NCBI RefSeq assembly: GCF_003931915.1
Contig: NZ_RSAA01000015.1
Location: 248,001 to 312,000 of the forward strand
Direction: 5' to 3'
Length of the DNA: 64,000 nucleotides
Source of the DNA: Saccharopolyspora rhizosphaerae
GTDB taxonomy: Bacteria; Actinomycetota; Actinomycetes; Mycobacteriales; Pseudonocardiaceae
The position numbers and the translations under genes were made by a program. The notes beneath the pieces were generated by a model that was given only the letters and a program-made list of their open reading frames with translations, searched no databases and was not told where the DNA came from. Shown here one piece after another: positions 17,605 to 26,825 of the stretch; the first letter of the stretch is position 1; the number at the start of each line of letters is the position of its first letter.

Positions 17605-19518
17605 GTGTCCGCCACCAGCGTCGCCGCCCCCACGCGCAGTGATCTGCGCAACGTAGCCATCGTCGCGCACGTCGACCACGGCAAGACCACCCTGGTCGAT
17701 GCGATGCTGCGCCAGTCCGGTGCCTTCTCCGAGCGCGCCGAGCTCGTCGACCGCGTGATGGACTCCAACGACCTGGAGCGTGAGAAGGGCATCACGATCC
17801 TGGCCAAGAACACGGCGATCCGCCGTGAGACCGAAGACGGTCCGGTCACCATCAACGTCGTCGACACCCCCGGCCACGCCGACTTCGGCGGCGAGGTCGA
17901 GCGAGCGCTGTCGATGGTCGACGGCGTGACCCTGCTGGTCGACGCCAGCGAGGGGCCGCTGCCGCAGACCCGCTTCGTGCTGCGCAAGGCGCTGGCGGCG
18001 AAGCTGCCCGTGATCCTGGTCGTCAACAAGGTCGACCGCCCCGACGCCCGCTGCGCCGAGGTCGTCGAAGAGGCCCACGACCTGCTGCTGGAGCTCGCCA
18101 GCGAGCTCGACGGCGAGGTCGACCTGGACATGGAGTCCATCCTCGACCTGCCGGTCGTCTACGCCTCCGCCCGCGCCGGCCGCGCCTCGTTGGAGCAGCC
18201 GGAGGAGGGCGAGCTGCCCGCCGAGGAGAACCTCGACCCGCTGTTCGAGGTGCTGCTCGAGCACGTGCCCGCGCCGGTCGCCGACTACGACTCGCCGCTG
18301 AGCGCCCTGGTCACCAACCTCGACGCCTCGTCCTTCCTCGGCCGCATCGGCTTGTGCCGGATCCACTCCGGCACGATCCGCAAGGGCCAGACCGTCGGCT
18401 GGTGCCGCGAGGACGGCAGCGTCGAGAAGGTCCGCCTGACCGAGCTGCTGATCACCGAGAACCTCACCCGCGTGCCGGCCGAGCAGGCCTCCGCGGGCGA
18501 CCTGGTCGCCATCGCCGGCGTCCCGGACATCACCATCGGCGACACCCTCACCGACCCGGACGACCCGAAGCCGCTGCCGCGGATCACGGTGGACGACCCG
18601 GCGATCTCGATGACCATCGGTGTCAACACCTCGCCGCTGACCGGCCGCAACGGCGGTTCCAAGATCACCGCCCGGCAGGTCAAGGCCCGGCTGGACAGCG
18701 AGCTGATCGGCAACGTCAGCATGAAGGTGCTGCCGACCGAGAAGCCCGACGCCTGGGAGGTGCAGGGCCGAGGTGAGCTGGCGTTGGCGATCCTGGTCGA
18801 GAACATGCGCCGCGAGGGCTTCGAGCTGACCGTCGGCAAGCCGCAGGTGGTCACCAAGACCATCGACGGCAAGCTGTGCGAGCCGTTCGAGCGGCTGACC
18901 ATCGACACCCCCGAGGAGCACCTCGGCGCCGTCACCCAGCTGCTGGCCAGCCGCAAGGGCCGCATGGAGACGATGGACGGGCACGGCACCGGTCGCATCA
19001 AGCTGGTGTATGTGATCCCCGCCCGCGGGCTGATCGGCTTCCGCACCGAGTTCCTCACCGAGACCCGCGGTACGGGCATCGCCAACCACGTCTTCGAGGG
19101 CTACTTCCCGTGGGTGGGCGAACTGCGCACCCGGCACAGCGGCTCCTTGGTCGCCGACCGTTCCGGTCCGGCCACCAACTACGCGCTGCTGCAGCTGGCC
19201 GACCGCGGTTCGTTCTTCGTGCAGCCGGGCAACGAGGTCTACGAGGGCATGGTCGTGGGCGAGAACCCGCGTGCCGAGGACCTCGACGTGAACATCACCA
19301 AGGAGAAGAAGCTCACCAACATGCGGTCCTCGACCGCCGATGAGCTCGAGAAGCTGGCCAAGCCGCGCACCCTCTCGCTGGAGGAGGCGCTGGAGTTCTG
19401 CTCCGGTGACGAGTGCGTCGAGATCGGACCGGAGGCCATCCGCGTCCGCAAGATCATCCTCGACAGCACCACCCGCGGTCGCGAGCGCTCGCGGCAGAAG
19501 GCCCGCGACAACGCCTGA
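17605..19518 (+). CDS. typA: Translational GTPase TypA/BipA
   Basis: TypA is a ribosome-binding GTPase related to EF-G that helps late ribosome assembly and growth under stress. The 637-residue product has G1 AHVDHGKTT near residue 16, G2 region REKGITI, G3 DTPGHADFGGEVER, G4 NKVD and G5 ASAR, then the C-terminal TypA-specific domain (GRIKLVYVIPARGLIGFRTEF) and Lys/Arg-rich tail. GTG 17605 is chosen because GGAG precedes it by 7 nt and because the family begins shortly before NVAIVAHVDHG. A strong hairpin ends the gene. In M. tuberculosis typA is also beside lpqW. Confidence 0.95.
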   Translation: MSATSVAAPTRSDLRNVAIVAHVDHGKTTLVDAMLRQSGAFSERAELVDRVMDSNDLEREKGITILAKNTAIRRETEDGPVTINVVDTPGHADFGGEVERALSMVDGVTLLVDASEGPLPQTRFVLRKALAAKLPVILVVNKVDRPDARCAEVVEEAHDLLLELASELDGEVDLDMESILDLPVVYASARAGRASLEQPEEGELPAEENLDPLFEVLLEHVPAPVADYDSPLSALVTNLDASSFLGRIGLCRIHSGTIRKGQTVGWCREDGSVEKVRLTELLITENLTRVPAEQASAGDLVAIAGVPDITIGDTLTDPDDPKPLPRITVDDPAISMTIGVNTSPLTGRNGGSKITARQVKARLDSELIGNVSMKVLPTEKPDAWEVQGRGELALAILVENMRREGFELTVGKPQVVTKTIDGKLCEPFERLTIDTPEEHLGAVTQLLASRKGRMETMDGHGTGRIKLVYVIPARGLIGFRTEFLTETRGTGIANHVFEGYFPWVGELRTRHSGSLVADRSGPATNYALLQLADRGSFFVQPGNEVYEGMVVGENPRAEDLDVNITKEKKLTNMRSSTADELEKLAKPRTLSLEEALEFCSGDECVEIGPEAIRVRKIILDSTTRGRERSRQKARDNA

Positions 19519-19533
19519 CAGCTGGACCGAGGA

Positions 19534-19585
19534 GGCGGCGGCGCCGGCTCGTCCCCGGTGGGGGGGCTCAGCCGGCGCCGCCGCC
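19534..19585 (+). terminator. Strong hairpin terminator after typA
   Basis: GGCGGCGGCGCCGGCT (19534-19549) pairs perfectly with 19570-19585 over 16 bp, with a 20-nt loop, 15 bp after the typA stop, followed by GTTTC. Confidence 0.85.
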
Positions 19586-19942
19586 GTTTCGAGCGGCTTC
19601 GTGGTGAGCACGCCGTGCGCCGGCCCAGCGCGCGGAGTCCGCGGAGCCGCAGTGCTCGCCACGCAGCAATCCCTGGACCTGGCCGGCTTCTCCGGTGGGT
19701 GAAGTCCCGTTCCGCTGCCCTCGACGGCTCGATCTCCCGGCGGCGCGAGCTGGTCGCGTGGGGTAAGGAGGAGACGTTCTTGCCGCCTCCTGGCGGCACG
19801 GGTCGTCGACCCCGATGACGATGATCGGATCGTTTCGGGAACGATGGGGGGCTCTCGCGCGTCCTGCGTTCGGGTGACACCGAGCGGCGGGCGCCCGCCC
19901 CGGGGAGGATCCTCCGGCGGCTCGATGTGAGGGAGGTTCGGC
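19586..19942. other. 357-bp region between typA terminator and the LpqW-like gene
   Basis: No gene is supported. ATCGTT-TCGGG-AACGAT at 19829-19845 is a small perfect inverted repeat about 100 bp before the next start and may be an operator. GGGAGG near 19931 is the ribosome site of the next gene. Confidence 0.45.
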
Positions 19943-21697
19943 GTGTCCCAGGGTCGACGCCGCGCACGTGTTGCGGTTCCCCTGCTGGTGGCGATCGTCA
20001 GCCTGGTGGCGAGTTGCACCGACGCACCGCCGCCGCAGCTCGTGGCGCCGAACGAGACGACCAGCCCGCCCACCACGAGCACACCGTCGCAGCCGATGCC
20101 GATCGAAGTCGTCGCCGGCGTTGACGAGCTCGAGGGCGGTTTCAACCCGCACACCCTGGCCGACCTGTCCCCGACGAGCTCCGCGCTCGCCGGCCTGATG
20201 CTGCCCTCGGTGTTCCGGCCCGGCCCGGACGGCGCGCCGCAGCTCGACACCAACCTGGTGGAGTCCGCCGAGGTCGTCCCGGACGCGGAGAAGTTCACCG
20301 TGCGGTACCGGATCAAGCGGCAGGCCAGCTGGTCCGACGGAGCCCCCATCGCCGCCGAGGACTTCGTCTACCTGTGGGAGCAGCTGCGCTCGCAGCCCGG
20401 TGTCGCCGACCCGGCCGGCTACCGGCTGATCGAGGACGTCGCCTCCCGGCAGGGCGGCAAGACCGTCGACGTCACCTTCCGCGAACCCTTCGCGGGCTGG
20501 CAGTCGCTGTTCACCAACCTGCTGCCCGCGCACCTGCTGCGCGCCGCCCCGCGGGGTTGGGCGACCGTCCTCGACGACGGCTACCCGGCGTCGGGCGGAC
20601 CGTTCGCGATCCGGCAGATCGACCTGGACCGCGGCGAGATCATCCTGGAGCGCAACGACCGGTACTGGGGTCCCCCCGCGCAGTCCGACCGGGTCGTGCT
20701 GCGCGCGCTCGACAAGCCGAGGCAGGTCGAGGCGCTGCGCAGCGGCGACAGCCACCTGGCCCTGTTCAGCCCGGACGCCACCACCCTCCAGTCGCTGCGC
20801 AGCCTGGGCGACCAGGTGCAGCTGATGACCGTTCCTCGCCCGGCGACCATGGAGCTGCTGCTGCGGCAGGACAGCCGGGCCCTCGCCGACGTCAGGGTCC
20901 GGCAGGCCGTGCTGGCCGCCCTGGACCGGCCCGCGCTGATCGAGGCCGGAACCGGCGGCGGTGCGCCCGGTGACCAGCTGCAGGCGCACGCGCAGGTCCT
21001 CGCCCCCTCCGAGCGCGGGTACACCCCGACCGAACCGGCCGGGGCGTTGCCGAAGCAGCCGGACCGGTCGCAGGTCGAGCGGTTGCTGACCGAGGCCGGG
21101 TACCAGCGCGCGGGCGGCACGTGGCTCCGCGACGGGCGCCCGCTGAACCTGGTGATCGCCGCGCCGTTCGAGCACGAGAGCTACATCAGCATCGCCGAGG
21201 CCGCCGCCCGGCAGCTCCGCGACCTGGGCATCCAGGCCACCGTGGTGACACCGACCGGGGACCAGCTCTTCCGCGAGATGCTCGCCACCAACCCGCACTC
21301 CGCGGAGGCCGGGACCGCGGGCACCGTCGACATGGCCGTCGCGCCGCGACCGGCCGGCGGCGACCCGGCGGCCACGATGGCCTCGTCGTACGGCTGCCCG
21401 GGCGTTGACCCGGACAGCGAGCAGCCGCTGCCCTACAACGCGGCCGGGTTCTGCGACCAGCTCCTGCAACCGACGATCGACGCGGCGCTGGGCGGGCGGC
21501 TGCCCTTCCAGCAGGCCTCCGCCAACGTCGAGTCGGTGCTGTGGCGGGACGCGATCGCGCTGCCGCTGTACCAGCAGGCGCAGGTCCTGGCGCTGAGCAA
21601 GGAGGCCAGAGGCGTCCAGCCGGGCTTCGGCTTCGCCGGGCCGTTCTCCACGGCCGCCCAGTGGCTCGGAACACCGGCTGAGAACGACGGCTATTAA
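19943..21697 (+). CDS. lpqW: LpqW-like lipoprotein, oligopeptide-type solute-binding fold (SBP_bac_5)
   Basis: The 584-residue product has a basic N-terminus, a hydrophobic stretch and a lipobox VASC near residue 24, so it is a membrane-anchored lipoprotein. The rest is an ABC solute-binding family 5 fold (FTVRYRIKRQASWSDGAPIAAEDFVYLW; GGPFAIRQIDLDRGEIILERNDRYWG). No permease is encoded nearby. In mycobacteria the typA neighbour LpqW is not a transporter but regulates phosphatidylinositol mannoside and lipoarabinomannan synthesis; the same role here is inferred from position and fold. GTG 19943 follows GGGAGG. Confidence 0.82.
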   Translation: MSQGRRRARVAVPLLVAIVSLVASCTDAPPPQLVAPNETTSPPTTSTPSQPMPIEVVAGVDELEGGFNPHTLADLSPTSSALAGLMLPSVFRPGPDGAPQLDTNLVESAEVVPDAEKFTVRYRIKRQASWSDGAPIAAEDFVYLWEQLRSQPGVADPAGYRLIEDVASRQGGKTVDVTFREPFAGWQSLFTNLLPAHLLRAAPRGWATVLDDGYPASGGPFAIRQIDLDRGEIILERNDRYWGPPAQSDRVVLRALDKPRQVEALRSGDSHLALFSPDATTLQSLRSLGDQVQLMTVPRPATMELLLRQDSRALADVRVRQAVLAALDRPALIEAGTGGGAPGDQLQAHAQVLAPSERGYTPTEPAGALPKQPDRSQVERLLTEAGYQRAGGTWLRDGRPLNLVIAAPFEHESYISIAEAAARQLRDLGIQATVVTPTGDQLFREMLATNPHSAEAGTAGTVDMAVAPRPAGGDPAATMASSYGCPGVDPDSEQPLPYNAAGFCDQLLQPTIDAALGGRLPFQQASANVESVLWRDAIALPLYQQAQVLALSKEARGVQPGFGFAGPFSTAAQWLGTPAENDGY

Positions 21698-21768
21698 CAC
21701 CAGGCCTCTTCCGCCCGCGCCGGCCCTCTGACCAGCGCAGACAACCTGGGTCCCCTCGAGGCCTCCGG

Positions 21769-21794
21769 GATGACGTCTCGCGCGAGGTGTCATC
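21769..21794. repeat. 26-bp inverted repeat between lpqW-like gene and mshB
   Basis: GATGAC, GT, the palindrome CTCGCGCGAG, GT, then GTCATC: all but the two GT spacers are symmetric. It may terminate the upstream gene or belong to the palindromic intergenic elements of this genome. The rest of 21698-22014 shows no gene. Confidence 0.5.
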
Positions 21795-22014
21795 CCCTCA
21801 CCCGGACGAGTGGGCGGTGGGTTCTACCTCGGGGCGCACCGCGGCCATGTCGTCCGTGCCTGGTGGAGGTGGAGCGTGCGTGGGGGTGCTGCCGCGATGG
21901 CCGTGGTCTCCGCGGGCAGCCCGGGGCGGTGAACCCGACGTGGGATTCCGTTGGTCCGGTCGGGGGTGGGCGGCCGTTGGTCGTCCGGGGGTGGGCGGAG
22001 ATTAGTCTGGACCG

Positions 22015-22926
22015 GTGACGCTGACGGCCCCACCGCGGTTGCTGCTGGTACACGCGCATCCAGACGACGAGACCTTGTGGACCGGCGGGACGATTGCCCG
22101 CTACGCCGCTCGCGGGGTGCAGGTCACCGTGGTGACCTGCACGCTCGGCGAGGAAGGCGAGGTCATCCCGGAGGGCTTGCAGGAGCTGGTGGCCGACCAG
22201 GCCGACCAGCTCGGCGGCTACCGCGTCGGTGAACTCCGTTCTGCCTGCGCCGCGCTGCGAGTCGCCGACCAGCGGTTCCTGGGCGGTGTCGGCCGGTGGC
22301 GCGATTCCGGGATGCTCTGGGAGCAGCCCGGTCAGGCCACCGCTCGACCCGACGCGCACCCGCGCGCCTTCGCCCTCGGCGAGCCCGAGCCGCAGACCCA
22401 AGCCCTGGTGGACGTCCTCGACGAGGTGAAACCGCAGGTCGTCGTGACCTACGCGGAAGACGGCGGCTACGGCCACCCCGACCACGTCCGCGCCCACGAG
22501 ATCACCCGCGCGGCGGTCGAGCGCGTGCCGGAGGTGGACCGGCTGTTCTACGCGGTGCCCTCGCGGGACTCGCTGGCCGCCGGGCTCGCTGACCTCGCTC
22601 GCTCGGAGGACCTGCCCTTCCACCTGCCCGAGCTGCACGAGCTCGCGAGCGTGCCCGACGAGTCGATCACCACGGTCATCGACATCGCCGAGCACCTGCC
22701 CGCCAAGATCAGCGCGCTGCGGGCGCACGGCACCCAGGTCAAGGTCTGGGTGGAGCAGTGGCGCAACGGCGACGGCGTCGCCGCGTACGCGCTGTCCAAC
22801 GGCGTGGCGCACCCGATCCAGCCCACCGAGCACTACGTGCTGGCCGAGGGGCCCGCGGACGGGTGCGAGACGGACCTGTTCGGCGGCCTCGGGGTGTGCG
22901 GTACCGAGCCGGTGGGGGCCCGGTGA
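22015..22926 (+). CDS. mshB: N-acetyl-1-D-myo-inositol-2-amino-2-deoxy-alpha-D-glucopyranoside deacetylase
   Basis: MshB removes the acetyl group from GlcNAc-inositol in mycothiol synthesis. The 303-residue product has the zinc motif HAHPDDE near residue 13, followed by GEEGEVIPEG, and the second zinc-ligand region YGHPDHVRAHE, all diagnostic of MshB rather than other LmbE-like proteins. GTG 22015 lies 6 nt after TAGTCT (22003-22008), so a leaderless mRNA is likely. The stop overlaps the next gene. Mycothiol synthesis is itself an actinobacterial marker. Confidence 0.94.
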   Translation: MTLTAPPRLLLVHAHPDDETLWTGGTIARYAARGVQVTVVTCTLGEEGEVIPEGLQELVADQADQLGGYRVGELRSACAALRVADQRFLGGVGRWRDSGMLWEQPGQATARPDAHPRAFALGEPEPQTQALVDVLDEVKPQVVVTYAEDGGYGHPDHVRAHEITRAAVERVPEVDRLFYAVPSRDSLAAGLADLARSEDLPFHLPELHELASVPDESITTVIDIAEHLPAKISALRAHGTQVKVWVEQWRNGDGVAAYALSNGVAHPIQPTEHYVLAEGPADGCETDLFGGLGVCGTEPVGAR

Positions 22927-23285
22927 GCCGCGCCGACGCTGCGGTGTTCGGGTTCCTGCTGCTCAACACGGTGCTGCTGGCGATCCTCGAGCTGTTGTAC
23001 CTGCCGCTCTACATCGGCTCGGTGCAGTTCCCGATCTCCGCAGCGGTGGCCGCGGTGACGACCCCGCTGCTGGTCGCCGAGGCCGGCCGGATCTCGAGGA
23101 GCCGCCGCGTCGCCGGCGCCCCGCTGGTGCTGTGGTTCGCGGTCGTGCTCGTCTTCGGCGTCTTCGGCCCCGGCGGTGACGTCGTGCTGCTCGGCAGCGA
23201 CTGGCGGACGCTGCTGCTCATCGGGGGCGGAGCCCTGCCCAGCGCGATGATGCTCGGCATGGTCCTCGCCAAACCGGGCCGCTGA
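22923..23285 (+). CDS. Small integral membrane protein, Rv1171-like
   Basis: The 120-residue product has about four hydrophobic segments (FGFLLLNTVLLAILELLYLPLYI; ISAAVAAVTTPLLVAE; PLVLWFAVVLVFGVFG; LLLIGGGALPSAMMLGMVLA). Function is unknown. GTG 22923 overlaps the mshB stop as GTGA, so it is coupled to mshB, and the same order mshB-Rv1171 exists in M. tuberculosis (from memory). A role linked to mycothiol is possible but unproven. Confidence 0.8.
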   Translation: MSRADAAVFGFLLLNTVLLAILELLYLPLYIGSVQFPISAAVAAVTTPLLVAEAGRISRSRRVAGAPLVLWFAVVLVFGVFGPGGDVVLLGSDWRTLLLIGGGALPSAMMLGMVLAKPGR

Positions 23286-23342
23286 CGAGTTCTGCTGGGG
23301 CTCCTGCCTCGAGGTCGGCAGAATGGGCGCCCGGGAGGACCC

Positions 23343-24101
23343 ATGGCTGAAGTGTTGACCGACGAGCGGGTGGCCGGAGTGCTGCGGCCGTTCGTCCGGG
23401 CCGCCACGCCCGTGCTGGCCGCCTTGCGGGAGGCCGACCCGGTCCGGTTGCGGGGCCGGGAGATCGACGCCCTCGGCGACGGGACGCTGCACAAGCTCCT
23501 GCGGCAGCTCGACTCGATGCAGGTGCCGGGCAGCTCCACCTGGGACGCGATGAGCGTCGACGAGCGCTGCGACTGGTGGACGCTGCGCGTCGGCCGGTTC
23601 CTCGCGCTCGCCGCGGGCCTGCCGCGCTTCGGCGGCGCGATCACTTCACGGTTGCCGCTGCGCAACGCGCTGGGCATCACCGGGCAGAGCCTGGTGCTGT
23701 GCGCGATCGCCGGGGAGCACGGGGTGACCGATCGGGCGGTGCAGGTCCAGCTGATCGCCTCGGTGCTGCTCGGGCGCGAGATCAGCCCGGAGCTGGCCGC
23801 GGGCCGGGTCGAGGACGAGGCGCGCTCGCAGGAGCTCACCGAGGACCTCGACGCCTCGACGCGGAAGCACGGCAAGGCGACGCTGAAGTCCGTGGTGCGC
23901 ACGGTGTGGCGGATGGCACGTGCGCTCTGGGAGATCGACTCGGAGCTCGACAAGAGGCCGCAGGGACGGCTCCACCACCAGCTGCTGGGGAACGTCCCCG
24001 TGGTGGGTGTCGTGGGGGGTTACCTGGGAGAACGTTCCGCCCTGAAGCGCATCGGCCGGAAGGGGGCGGAGTGGGTGCGGCGGAACGGTTTACGCCGTTA
24101 A
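23343..24101 (+). CDS. Conserved-looking hypothetical protein, mostly helical
   Basis: I do not recognise the family of this 252-residue product. It has an acidic, helix-rich N-terminal half (WDAMSVDERCDWWTLRVGRFLALAAG), a charged central segment and a C-terminal hydrophobic hinge NVPVVGVVGGYLGE before a basic tail, which might touch the membrane. ATG 23343 is preceded by GGGAGGA at 6 nt. It sits between the mshB pair and the ferredoxin gene, 58 bp after the former, and could be read through from mshB. Confidence 0.7.
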   Translation: MAEVLTDERVAGVLRPFVRAATPVLAALREADPVRLRGREIDALGDGTLHKLLRQLDSMQVPGSSTWDAMSVDERCDWWTLRVGRFLALAAGLPRFGGAITSRLPLRNALGITGQSLVLCAIAGEHGVTDRAVQVQLIASVLLGREISPELAAGRVEDEARSQELTEDLDASTRKHGKATLKSVVRTVWRMARALWEIDSELDKRPQGRLHHQLLGNVPVVGVVGGYLGERSALKRIGRKGAEWVRRNGLRR

Positions 24102-24241
24102 CCGGACCGACGTAGAGTCGTCACACCTCCCGAGCCGTGGGACCAGTTACGCGCGCAGGGGGGTGCGAGAGATACTGTCAGCAGTCGCGCCAGGAGATTC
24201 CTGCGCGCGCGTTGGACAACGCTTCGAGCAGGAGTGCAACC

Positions 24242-24562
24242 GTGACCTACGTGATCGCCGAGCCCTGCGTGGACGTGCTCGACAAGGCCTGCATCGAGGA
24301 GTGCCCTGTCGACTGCATCTACGAGGGCGGGCGGATGCTCTACATCCACCCCGATGAGTGCGTCGACTGCGGTGCCTGCGAGCCGGTCTGCCCGGTCGAG
24401 GCCATCTACTACGAAGACGACGTGCCGGACGAGTGGGCCGCCTACACGAAGGCGAACGTGGACTTCTTCGACGATCTCGGTTCGCCGGGTGGCGCCGCGA
24501 AGGTGGGCAAGGTCAACAAGGACGTCGAGCCCATCACGAGCCTGCCGCCTCAGGGCGAATGA
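24242..24562 (+). CDS. fdxC: 7Fe ferredoxin (3Fe-4S/4Fe-4S)
   Basis: This 106-residue electron carrier has the seven-iron ferredoxin pattern: an N-terminal [17 protein letters not shown] cluster-binding segment and a C-terminal [14 protein letters not shown] segment. It resembles FdxA/FdxC of actinobacteria. GTG 24242 has GGAG at 7 nt and starts the family's MTYVIAEPC. The stop overlaps the aminotransferase ATG. A TAGAGT hexamer near 24112 may be the promoter -10, giving a leader of about 120 nt. Confidence 0.94.
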   Translation: MTYVIAEPCVDVLDKACIEECPVDCIYEGGRMLYIHPDECVDCGACEPVCPVEAIYYEDDVPDEWAAYTKANVDFFDDLGSPGGAAKVGKVNKDVEPITSLPPQGE

Positions 24563-25671
24563 GCTCCCCGACCGGCCCGGGCGCGGTGGCGTCCGGGCCC
24601 CGGCTCCCTGACTTCCCCTGGGACTCGCTGGCACCGCACAAGGCGACCGCGAACGCCCACCCGGACGGCATCGTCGACCTGTCCGTGGGCACCCCGGTCG
24701 ACCCGGTTCCCGCGCAGCTCCGGGAGGCCTTGGCCGCCGTGGCGGAGGTGCCGGGCTACCCGGCCACGCACGGCACGCCTGCCCTGCGCGAAGCGGCCGT
24801 GGAGTCGCTGCGCAGGCGGTACGGCATCACCGGTCTCGAACCGGACGCCGTGCTGCCCACCATCGGTTCCAAGGAGCTCGTGGCGTGGCTGCCCACGCTG
24901 CTGGGCGTGGGCCCCGGCGACGTCGTGGCGATCCCGGACCTGGCGTACCCGACCTACGAGGTCGGGGCCAAGATCGCCGGCGCCGAGGTCGTGCGGCTCG
25001 CCCCCGGTGAGCTGCCGCCCGGCGGGACCAAGCTGCTCTGGCTGAACTCGCCGTCCAACCCGACCGGCCGCGTGCTCACCGCCGACGAGCTCGGCCGGAT
25101 GGTGCGCGCCGCCCAGGACATGGGCGCGGTGGTCGCCTCCGACGAGTGCTACCTGGCGCTGGGCTGGGACGCCGAGCCGGTCTCGGTGCTGCACCCCTCG
25201 GTCGGCGCCGCGCGCGACGGCCTGCTGGCGGTGCACTCGCTGTCGAAGTCGTCGAACCTGGCCGGCTACCGCGCCGGGTTCGTCACCGGTGATCCGGTGC
25301 TTGTCGCGCGGCTGCTGGAGCTGCGCAAGCACGCCGGCATGATCGTGCCGCGCCCCGTGCAGGAGGCGGTCACCGCCGCGCTGCGCGACGACGAGCACGT
25401 CGCCGAGCAGCGCGAGCTCTACGCCGCTCGCCGTGCGGTGCTGCGGCCCGCGCTGGAGTCCGCCGGCTTCACCATCGAGCACTCGCAGGCCGGGCTGTAC
25501 CTGTGGTCGACCCGGGGCGAGGACGCGTGGGCGACGGTGGAGCGGCTCGCGCAGCGAGGTGTCCTCGTCGCGCCGGGCACGTTCTACGGCCCGGACGGAG
25601 CCGAGCACGTGCGCATCGCGTTGACCGCCACCGACGAACGCGTCGCGGAAGCCGCCAAGCGCCTGGGGTGA
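24559..25671 (+). CDS. dapC: Succinyldiaminopimelate aminotransferase (DapC type)
   Basis: This PLP-dependent class I aminotransferase most likely makes N-succinyl-LL-2,6-diaminopimelate in lysine and peptidoglycan precursor synthesis. The 370-residue product has [13 protein letters not shown], the [12 protein letters not shown] block, the Asp of VVASDECY, and the PLP lysine in [14 protein letters not shown] near residue 230. ATG 24559 overlaps the fdxC stop, and this ferredoxin-aminotransferase pairing is typical in actinobacteria. dapD and dapE, which act before and after it, lie 2-5 kb downstream. Confidence 0.9.
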   Translation: MSSPTGPGAVASGPRLPDFPWDSLAPHKATANAHPDGIVDLSVGTPVDPVPAQLREALAAVAEVPGYPATHGTPALREAAVESLRRRYGITGLEPDAVLPTIGSKELVAWLPTLLGVGPGDVVAIPDLAYPTYEVGAKIAGAEVVRLAPGELPPGGTKLLWLNSPSNPTGRVLTADELGRMVRAAQDMGAVVASDECYLALGWDAEPVSVLHPSVGAARDGLLAVHSLSKSSNLAGYRAGFVTGDPVLVARLLELRKHAGMIVPRPVQEAVTAALRDDEHVAEQRELYAARRAVLRPALESAGFTIEHSQAGLYLWSTRGEDAWATVERLAQRGVLVAPGTFYGPDGAEHVRIALTATDERVAEAAKRLG

Positions 25672-25676
25672 GGACT

Positions 25677-25758
25677 CCTGCTGCGCAGCGGTGCGGGCAG
25701 CAGGACCTGCGGCGGGTTGAGTCCCACACCCGGAACCGGCGGCTCCGTCGCCGGTTCC
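25677..25758 (+). terminator. Double hairpin after dapC
   Basis: CCTGCTGC (25677-25684) pairs with GCAGCAGG (25697-25704), and GGAACCGGCG (25732-25741) pairs with CGCCGGTTCC (25749-25758). The two hairpins separate dapC from the convergent CHAD gene. Confidence 0.72.
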
Positions 25759-25789
25759 GCGGTTCCAGGGGAACTTCCTCGGCTGGTGC

Positions 25790-26713
25790 TCAAACCGCGC
25801 TAGCGGCGGTGGTGAGGGTTTCCCAGGCGGCGGGCCACTGGGCTCGCCGGTGCGCCTTGCGGACTTCCTCGCGTTCCACGAGACGCCCTGCGGCGAAAGC
25901 GGTTCCGGCCTCCGGACGCGGTCCGAAGCCGTCGAGCAGCGCTCGGAGGCGCTCCGCGGCGAAGCAGGCGTCCTGGTGCTCGCCGAGGACGTCCTGGAAC
26001 CCCTTGGCCGCTTTGATCAGCCGGGTCACCGGCGCACCCAGCAGCGGTTCGGCGAGCTCGGCGGTGTAGCGGACCTTCTTGCCGTCGATGCGGAGCGAGT
26101 GCAGTTCGTCGTCGGTCGGTTCGGCCGGAAGCCGCTCTACGGCCCTCCGCAGCTTCGCGATCTGACGCCGCACGAGCCCGCGGAGCAGCGGCTCGGCGTC
26201 CACATCGGAGTCCACGCCGGGCAGTTCCCGCGTCGCCCAGGCCAACCGCTCCAGCAGCTTCCGGTACCGCTCGCTGTCCAGGGCCGCCAGCATCTCGGCC
26301 CTGGCTTTCCGGTGCTCGGCGTCCAGGCCGGAGATCAGCTGCTCCGCGGCGCTGCGCTCGGCGTCGGGAAGGCCGGCGCACTCCGAGCGGAGCCGTTCCC
26401 GCAGCACGTCCAGGTCGCGGACCGGGCCGAGGGCCCGCCCCAGCCAACCGAGTTCCGCGCGCAGCGGCTCGGACTCCTCGCGGTCCAGGAACGGCCGGGC
26501 CGAGCGCAGCATCGCCCGCATCCGGCGCACCGGCACCCGCATCTGGTGGAGGTCTTCCGGATCGTCACCGCGGCGCGCACCGGCCTCGTGGGCGAGCAGC
26601 GCCCGCAGCCGCGCGTCCAGCGCGGCGCGGACGTGCGCCGTGATCGTGGCCTCGCGGTCCACCTCGACCGGCTCGGAGGCCAGCACGTCTTCGAGCAGCC
26701 GGGATGCAGCCAT
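25790..26713 (-). CDS. CHAD-domain protein
   Basis: The 307-residue alpha-helical protein has the two conserved CHAD histidine/arginine motifs, LHQMRVPVRRMRA near residue 57 and LHSLRIDGKKVRYTAEL near residue 205, which bind polyphosphate. No CYTH (triphosphate tunnel) domain is fused to it. CHAD proteins often localise to polyphosphate granules; that role here is inferred. A TAGCAT hexamer 6 nt before ATG 26713 suggests a leaderless mRNA. It lies downstream of dapD on the same strand but is separated by a strong hairpin. Confidence 0.9.
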   Translation of the reverse strand: MAASRLLEDVLASEPVEVDREATITAHVRAALDARLRALLAHEAGARRGDDPEDLHQMRVPVRRMRAMLRSARPFLDREESEPLRAELGWLGRALGPVRDLDVLRERLRSECAGLPDAERSAAEQLISGLDAEHRKARAEMLAALDSERYRKLLERLAWATRELPGVDSDVDAEPLLRGLVRRQIAKLRRAVERLPAEPTDDELHSLRIDGKKVRYTAELAEPLLGAPVTRLIKAAKGFQDVLGEHQDACFAAERLRALLDGFGPRPEAGTAFAAGRLVEREEVRKAHRRAQWPAAWETLTTAASAV

Positions 26714-26778
26714 CCCCCCATGCTAAGACGGCCCAGGGCCGCCACCGTCGCCGCGCACAGGCACGTCTAGGCAGCGAA

Positions 26779-26809
26779 GGGCCCCTCCCGCCGGGAGCGG
26801 GAGGGGCCC
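26779..26809 (-). terminator. 12-bp stem terminator after dapD
   Basis: GGGCCCCTCCCG and CGGGAGGGGCCC form a perfect stem with a 7-nt loop, 16 bp after the dapD stop on the minus strand. Confidence 0.85.
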
Positions 26810-26825
26810 GTCGAGTGCGCTGGGG

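Noticed and set aside
17500-20349. Long minus-strand frame antisense to typA
   Set aside because: It is a shadow of typA and also crosses the terminator and the start of the next gene.
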